From Pseudomonas leptonychotis (lineage in GTDB: Bacteria; Pseudomonadota; Gammaproteobacteria; Pseudomonadales; Pseudomonadaceae): a stretch of DNA of 64,000 nt. The first letter of the stretch is position 1. Every line of letters begins with the position of its first letter. The notes under the pieces were generated by a model. It was not told where the DNA came from. It worked only from the letters and a program-made list of their open reading frames with translations, and ran no database searches. The DNA lies in NCBI RefSeq assembly GCF_004920405.1, contig NZ_RFLV01000001.1, positions 744,001 to 808,000 of the forward strand, read 5' to 3'. Below are positions 59,734 to 64,000 of this stretch, piece by piece. Both the position numbers and the translations under genes were made by a program.

Positions 59734-62115
59734 CTATGCCTCGCGACTGAGCACCCAGTCGTGCAATAGGCTGCGCAGCTGCTCAAACTTTACCGGCTTA
59801 GCCAGGTAGTCACTCATACCCGCCGCCAGACAGCGCTCGCGGTCACCGCTGTGGCTGTGGGCGGTAATCGCCAGCACCGGCAACCCCTGGCAACCAGGTA
59901 GGTTACGCAGTGCACGGCAGGTGGCAAAACCATCCATCACTGGCATCTGGCAGTCCAGCAGCACCGCATCAATGGCCTCAGTGCGCAGCACCTCTAAGGC
60001 TTCAGCACCGTTGTCGGCGGTACGCACCTGATAGCCCAGTTTGAGCAGCATGCCGCGCGTCACCAGCTGGTTGATCGCATTGTCCTCAACGATCAACACC
60101 CGGCACTGCCCTGGTTGGCGCACAGCCGGGCCACTGACAGGCTTGACGGCTGCGGCAGCAGCGCTGGTCTGCACCGGCAACGCCAACGGCAGCTCTAGAC
60201 GAAAACAGCTGCCCTGGCCGGGGCAGGATTCATGGCTGAGATCCCCCCCCAGTAGATCAACCAGTTGCCGGCAGATCGCCAGGCCAATACCCAGGCCACC
60301 GTATTCGCGGGTCATCGAGCCATCCAGCTGCTGAAAGCGCTGGTACAGTTTGCTGTCGGCCGGCACGGCGAAACCTACGCCGGTGTCGATCACCTCGACG
60401 CGCAACGGCAAAATATCGCGCGCCATGCCGCCACGGCTGACGCGCACCCGCACCTCTCCCTGCACCGTGAACTTGATGGCGTTATCCAGCAGGCAACTGA
60501 GGCTCTGCAGCAGCTTGCTGGCATCGCCTTCCAGGGTATCCGGCAGGCTATCGTCCAGCTCCAGGATAAAGCGCAGGCCCTTCTCCTCGGCACGGGGCGC
60601 GAACTGCGCGCACAAACCATCAAACAAGCCGCGCAAGCTGAAAGGCTCGCGACGCGGATAGAGGCGCCCGGCCTGCAATTCGGTGAGGGCGAGGATGTCA
60701 TTAACCATGCGCATCATGTCGCGAGCCGAGCTGGCGGCAGTCCTCTGGTAATGCGCCAGCTCACCGTCGATGTCGAGCATCTGCATCAGCTCCAGCGAAC
60801 CAATCACCCCATTCATCGGCGTGCGCAGTTCATGGGTGACGGTGGCGAGGAACTCATCCTTCAAGCGGTTACTGTTGGCCAGCTCCTGGTTGAAGGCTTC
60901 GAGCTTGAGCCCGGCCTCACGCAAAATCCGGGTGCGCTCTTCCTTCATCGCATTGATGCGATCAGCCAACGCCAGCGACAGCAAGCCGACTTCCAGCGCC
61001 GAGCCGATCTGACTGGCATACATGGTCAGGAACATATTGGGCAGGTAGCCCAGCACCATTAAGGTATTAACCATGCCGCCGGCGAGAAAGGCGGTCCAGG
61101 CGATGATGAAATAGCGCGCCACACGCATGCCACGCATCCAGGCCAGGATGCCGGCGCTGAAGATCACCACGGTAAAGCCCAGCGCCAGGTAAGTGGCCAG
61201 ACGCAGCGACAGCGCGTAGCTGGCAGTCAGCGCCAAGGTCATCACCAGCACGCCAGAAGCCATCATCAGTAATAGGGCACGATCAACCCAAGGGCTGTGC
61301 TCGGCGGTATGCAAGAAACTGCGGGCGAACTGACAGCCGAACAACGCCGCTGCACCAATCAGAAAAGGCGTGGCCGCGTTCGCCCACCAGGGACTGTTGG
61401 GCCAGAAGTATTCAATAGCCGCGCCGTTAACCGACAACTGATAGAAGCCGAACGAGGCGATATAGAGGATGTAGTAGAGGTAACTGGTGTCGCGCACGCT
61501 GAGGAAGATAAACAGGTTGTAGATCAGCATCACCAGCAGCACGCCGTAAATGATCCCCAGCACATAAATGCGCGCTGGCTGTTCTTCCAGGTAGGCATTG
61601 GGTGCCCACAGGGTCAGTGGTGCCTGAATCGAGCCCTGGCTTTCCAAGCGCAGGTAAACACTTTGCGGCTGCGCCGGTGGCAACCTCAGTTCAAACACGT
61701 AATTGTGCTGTTTGATCTCGCGACTGGAGAACGGCAAGGTGTCGCCGGTGTGCTGACTGAGCCGATAGCGCCCCTGCGCATCCGGCAGGTACAGCTGCAC
61801 ATGATCAAGCGGTGGATACGCCAGTTCCAGCAACCAAGGTTGCGCGCCCACCGATTGATGCGGGCGGTATTCCAAGTCCAGGCGCAACCAGAACACCGAG
61901 CGCGAGTAACCGGCGTTCAACACCCCTTTGTCGTGCTGACGGAAGCTGGCCTGCAAGGCCGGTGAGGTGATGTCCTCAATGCTGGCATCGCCGCGCACAT
62001 CTTCGAATACCGACATGGCTTTTCCGAGCGGCAAGCTGCGGGTATTTTCGTCAAAAACCAATGCCCCGGCCAAGCCTGGCACCAGCATGAAGAAACACAG
62101 AAGAATGTAGTGCAT
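59734..62115 (-). CDS. ladS: LadS-like hybrid sensor histidine kinase
   Basis: 793 residues from the ATG at 62115; the frame is open to 62244, but this start is close to the length I recall for P. aeruginosa LadS. Order: signal-like N-terminus, periplasmic 7TMR-DISMED2 domain (around DENTRSLPLGKAMSVFED), seven membrane segments, histidine kinase with H-box ATVTHELRTPMNG (His428) and ATPase motifs DNAIKF and GGLGIGLAI, and a receiver domain with the phospho-acceptor in LLDCQMPVMDG (Asp721). No Hpt domain. In P. aeruginosa LadS feeds the Gac/Rsm pathway towards biofilm. thiD is divergent, as in P. aeruginosa. Confidence 0.9.
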   Translation of the reverse strand: MHYILLCFFMLVPGLAGALVFDENTRSLPLGKAMSVFEDVRGDASIEDITSPALQASFRQHDKGVLNAGYSRSVFWLRLDLEYRPHQSVGAQPWLLELAYPPLDHVQLYLPDAQGRYRLSQHTGDTLPFSSREIKQHNYVFELRLPPAQPQSVYLRLESQGSIQAPLTLWAPNAYLEEQPARIYVLGIIYGVLLVMLIYNLFIFLSVRDTSYLYYILYIASFGFYQLSVNGAAIEYFWPNSPWWANAATPFLIGAAALFGCQFARSFLHTAEHSPWVDRALLLMMASGVLVMTLALTASYALSLRLATYLALGFTVVIFSAGILAWMRGMRVARYFIIAWTAFLAGGMVNTLMVLGYLPNMFLTMYASQIGSALEVGLLSLALADRINAMKEERTRILREAGLKLEAFNQELANSNRLKDEFLATVTHELRTPMNGVIGSLELMQMLDIDGELAHYQRTAASSARDMMRMVNDILALTELQAGRLYPRREPFSLRGLFDGLCAQFAPRAEEKGLRFILELDDSLPDTLEGDASKLLQSLSCLLDNAIKFTVQGEVRVRVSRGGMARDILPLRVEVIDTGVGFAVPADSKLYQRFQQLDGSMTREYGGLGIGLAICRQLVDLLGGDLSHESCPGQGSCFRLELPLALPVQTSAAAAAVKPVSGPAVRQPGQCRVLIVEDNAINQLVTRGMLLKLGYQVRTADNGAEALEVLRTEAIDAVLLDCQMPVMDGFATCRALRNLPGCQGLPVLAITAHSHSGDRERCLAAGMSDYLAKPVKFEQLRSLLHDWVLSREA

Positions 62116-62326
62116 GTAACTCAGCCAGAGTAGGCCAGCAGCGCCTAAGGCGCGCCACTGGAGGGTGTATTTGGATGGCTGGCACTCTAGCATAGGCCGC
62201 ATGCCCCGAGCCCTGTAAAAGCGCTCGAATGCGAGACCATGCACGCCTGCGACAGATCGTCCCCTACATGGCTTTCAGCCGAGTACAGGGTCTGCAAACG
62301 GCGGTTTAGTGGTAAGCTCGCGCACC

Positions 62327-63124
62327 ATGAAAATGCCTACTTCTCGCCCCGTAGTGCTGTGCCTGTCTGGCCACGACCCCAGTGGTGGTGCCGGCCTGCA
62401 AGCCGATATCGAAGCCCTGCTCGCCCAAGGCTGTCACGCCGCTCCCACCGTGACAGCGCTGACCGTGCAGGACACTGTCAATGTTGCCGACTTCCGCGTA
62501 CTCGACCGCGACTGGGTCTTGGCCCAGGCCAATGCGGTGATCAACGACCTGCCGGTTGAGGCGGTCAAACTGGGCATGCTTGGCTCGGTTGAAATGGTCG
62601 AAACCGTGCTGGAGATCATGCAACGCCTGCCGGGCATCCCGCTGGTCTGCGACCCCGTGCTGCGTGCCGGTGGCGGCGGCGCACTGGGCAAGGACGAAGT
62701 CGGTTTCGCCATGCGCGAGCGCCTATTCGCCGTGTCGACCATTGCCACGCCGAATCTGCCGGAAGCGCGCATCTTGGCCGAACTGCCCGAGGGCAGCGCC
62801 GACGAATGTGCTGAAAAACTCTTGCCCTATATTCGCCACCTGCTGATCACCGGCGGCCATGGTGATGAGCACCAAGTGCACAATCGCCTGTACAGCCGCG
62901 ACGGCAGCCGTCACACCTTTACCTGCCAACGCTTACCCGGCAGTTACCACGGTTCCGGCTGCACCTTGGCCAGTACCTTGGCCGGTCGCTTGGCATTAGG
63001 CCAGGAACTGGTCAGCGCCGTGCAGTTCGCCCTCGACTACACCTGGCGCACCCTGCGCGACGCCGAACAACCCGGCCACGGCCAGTACATTCCGCGCCGC
63101 CTGCCCTTGGACTTTTGCCAATGA
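62327..63124 (+). CDS. thiD: Hydroxymethylpyrimidine/phosphomethylpyrimidine kinase
   Basis: 265 residues from the ATG at 62327; a GTG at 62309 is in frame. The N-terminal [20 protein letters not shown] is the substrate and magnesium loop of ThiD, and [19 protein letters not shown] near the C-terminus is the anion-hole/ATP motif with its Cys. It phosphorylates HMP and HMP-P for thiamine. It is followed 22 bases later by thiE. Confidence 0.96.
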   Translation: MKMPTSRPVVLCLSGHDPSGGAGLQADIEALLAQGCHAAPTVTALTVQDTVNVADFRVLDRDWVLAQANAVINDLPVEAVKLGMLGSVEMVETVLEIMQRLPGIPLVCDPVLRAGGGGALGKDEVGFAMRERLFAVSTIATPNLPEARILAELPEGSADECAEKLLPYIRHLLITGGHGDEHQVHNRLYSRDGSRHTFTCQRLPGSYHGSGCTLASTLAGRLALGQELVSAVQFALDYTWRTLRDAEQPGHGQYIPRRLPLDFCQ

Positions 63125-63146
63125 GCGTCTGCTGCTGGAGCGCCCA

Positions 63147-63773
63147 ATGAAACTGCATGGCCTGTATGCCATCACCGACAGCCAACTGCTGGCTGGCAAG
63201 TTATTGCCCTATGTAGAAGCCGCACTCAAGGGTGGCGCGAAACTGCTGCAATACCGCGACAAATCCACTGATGATGCCCGCCGCCTGCGTGAAGCCGAAG
63301 CCCTGCGTGAGCTGTGCAACCGCTACGGCGCTGCGCTGATTATCAATGACGACGCCGAACTGGCGGCGCGCCTCGGCGTTGGCCTGCACCTAGGCCAGAC
63401 AGACGGCTCGCTGTCGGTCGCCCGTGCGCTACTCGGCCGCAAAGCGATCATCGGCGGCACCTGCCACGCCCAGCTAGAACTGGCCGAAGCAGCGGCGAAA
63501 GAAGGTGTTAGCTACGTCGCCTTCGGCCGCTTCTTCAATTCCACCACCAAGCCAGGTGCACCTGCCGCCAATGCCGAACTGCTCGATGCGGCAAAAGCCC
63601 GGATCAACCTGCCCATCGTCGCCATCGGCGGCGTGACCCTGGAAAACGCACCGGCGCTGATTGCCCACGGCGCCAGCATGGTCGCAGTGGTTCATGGTCT
63701 GTTCGGCGCCGACTCGGCCGTTGAAGTCGAGCGCCGCGCCCGCGCGTTTAGCGCCCTGTTCAACCCTATTTAA
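63147..63773 (+). CDS. thiE: Thiamine-phosphate synthase
   Basis: 208 residues of a TIM barrel. [15 protein letters not shown] near the N-terminus, [25 protein letters not shown] in the centre and [14 protein letters not shown] carry the family's substrate and phosphate contacts, with [19 protein letters not shown] near the end. It joins HMP pyrophosphate to the thiazole phosphate. It lies in the order thiD-thiE-hemL. Confidence 0.97.
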   Translation: MKLHGLYAITDSQLLAGKLLPYVEAALKGGAKLLQYRDKSTDDARRLREAEALRELCNRYGAALIINDDAELAARLGVGLHLGQTDGSLSVARALLGRKAIIGGTCHAQLELAEAAAKEGVSYVAFGRFFNSTTKPGAPAANAELLDAAKARINLPIVAIGGVTLENAPALIAHGASMVAVVHGLFGADSAVEVERRARAFSALFNPI

Positions 63774-63825
63774 ATGCGCTGAGGGCGACCCGGCTCGCCC
63801 CGCACTCAATCTTGAGAGGCCCGCC

Positions 63826-64000
63826 ATGTCCCGCTCCGAAACCCTGTTCAATGACGCGCAAAAACACATCCCTGGCGGCGTCAACTCGCCGGTGCGTGCC
63901 TTCAAAAGCGTCGGCGGTACGCCGCTGTTCTTCAAGCACGCCGAAGGCGCCTACGTTACCGACGAAGACGACAAACGCTATGTCGATTACGTCGGTTCAT
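63826..64000 (+). CDS. hemL: Glutamate-1-semialdehyde 2,1-aminomutase (partial, N-terminal part)
   Basis: The first 58 codons are present, beginning [20 protein letters not shown] and continuing with [20 protein letters not shown] and [12 protein letters not shown]. This start is characteristic of HemL, the pyridoxal-phosphate enzyme forming 5-aminolevulinate in tetrapyrrole synthesis. The gene runs off the right edge. GAGAGGCCC precedes the ATG. Confidence 0.95.
   Translation, partial: MSRSETLFNDAQKHIPGGVNSPVRAFKSVGGTPLFFKHAEGAYVTDEDDKRYVDYVGS

Overview
The window is a stretch of a Pseudomonas chromosome. The evidence is a complete division and cell-wall (dcw) cluster in pseudomonad order, a LadS-type hybrid kinase next to thiD-thiE-hemL, an sspA-sspB/petABC/rplM-rpsI block, and high-GC coding usage. 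From memory, gene order on the left (lpxC to the AraC/DJ-1 regulator and its neighbour) and on the right (hrpB to hemL) resembles two separate blocks of the P. aeruginosa PAO1 chromosome (about PA4406-PA4437 and PA3961-PA3977). The stretch at about 31.8-39.2 kb between them is a mixed accessory segment. I saw no tRNA, rRNA, CRISPR array, insertion sequence or prophage.

Bases 1-17,215, minus strand: mraZ-rsmH-ftsL-ftsI-murE-murF-mraY-murD-ftsW-murG-murC-ddlB-ftsQ-ftsA-ftsZ-lpxC (lpxC cut by the window edge). Most junctions overlap by 1-11 bases, so this reads as one long operon making peptidoglycan precursors and the divisome. It is preceded by a clear sigma-70 promoter and three AAGTGG repeats at exact 10-base spacing, the expected MraZ autoregulatory boxes. 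The RNase P RNA gene lies just upstream.

Bases 17.8-31.8 kb: rsmI; a plus-strand group lpoA-yraN-gmhA-BON lipoprotein; then minus-strand sspA-sspB, petA-petB-petC (cytochrome bc1) and rplM-rpsI, with several strong terminators and hairpins; then an aldo/keto reductase, an acyl-CoA dehydrogenase, a GlxA-like regulator and a secreted protein.

Bases 31.8-39.2 kb: small accessory genes (DUF6435, a DEDDh exonuclease, a NYN-domain protein, an isochorismatase-fold hydrolase, a YciC-like membrane protein, a VOC protein, an SDR, a double CDGSH protein with a possible upstream mini-ORF, a solute-binding protein, an AT-richer HD-GYP gene) and what looks like the relic of a binding-protein gene.

Bases 39.2-64 kb: hrpB, a lipoprotein, a cation-efflux protein, an Lrp regulator, DUF2788, a globin and RluE. 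Then comes an agmatine island: aguA-aguB, a polyamine-binding protein and a Tat-exported agmatine-deiminase paralogue, divergent from a LysR gene. It is followed by amn, a riboswitch-controlled cbiM, an aidB-like/tetR operon with a twin operator, ladS, thiD, thiE and the start of hemL.

The features most worth follow-up are the agmatine island with its exported deiminase paralogue and nested dyads, the riboswitch-controlled lone CbiM, the twin TetR operator, the structured element at 43.36-43.56 kb, and the MraZ box array. All family assignments are by reading motifs; no database search was run.
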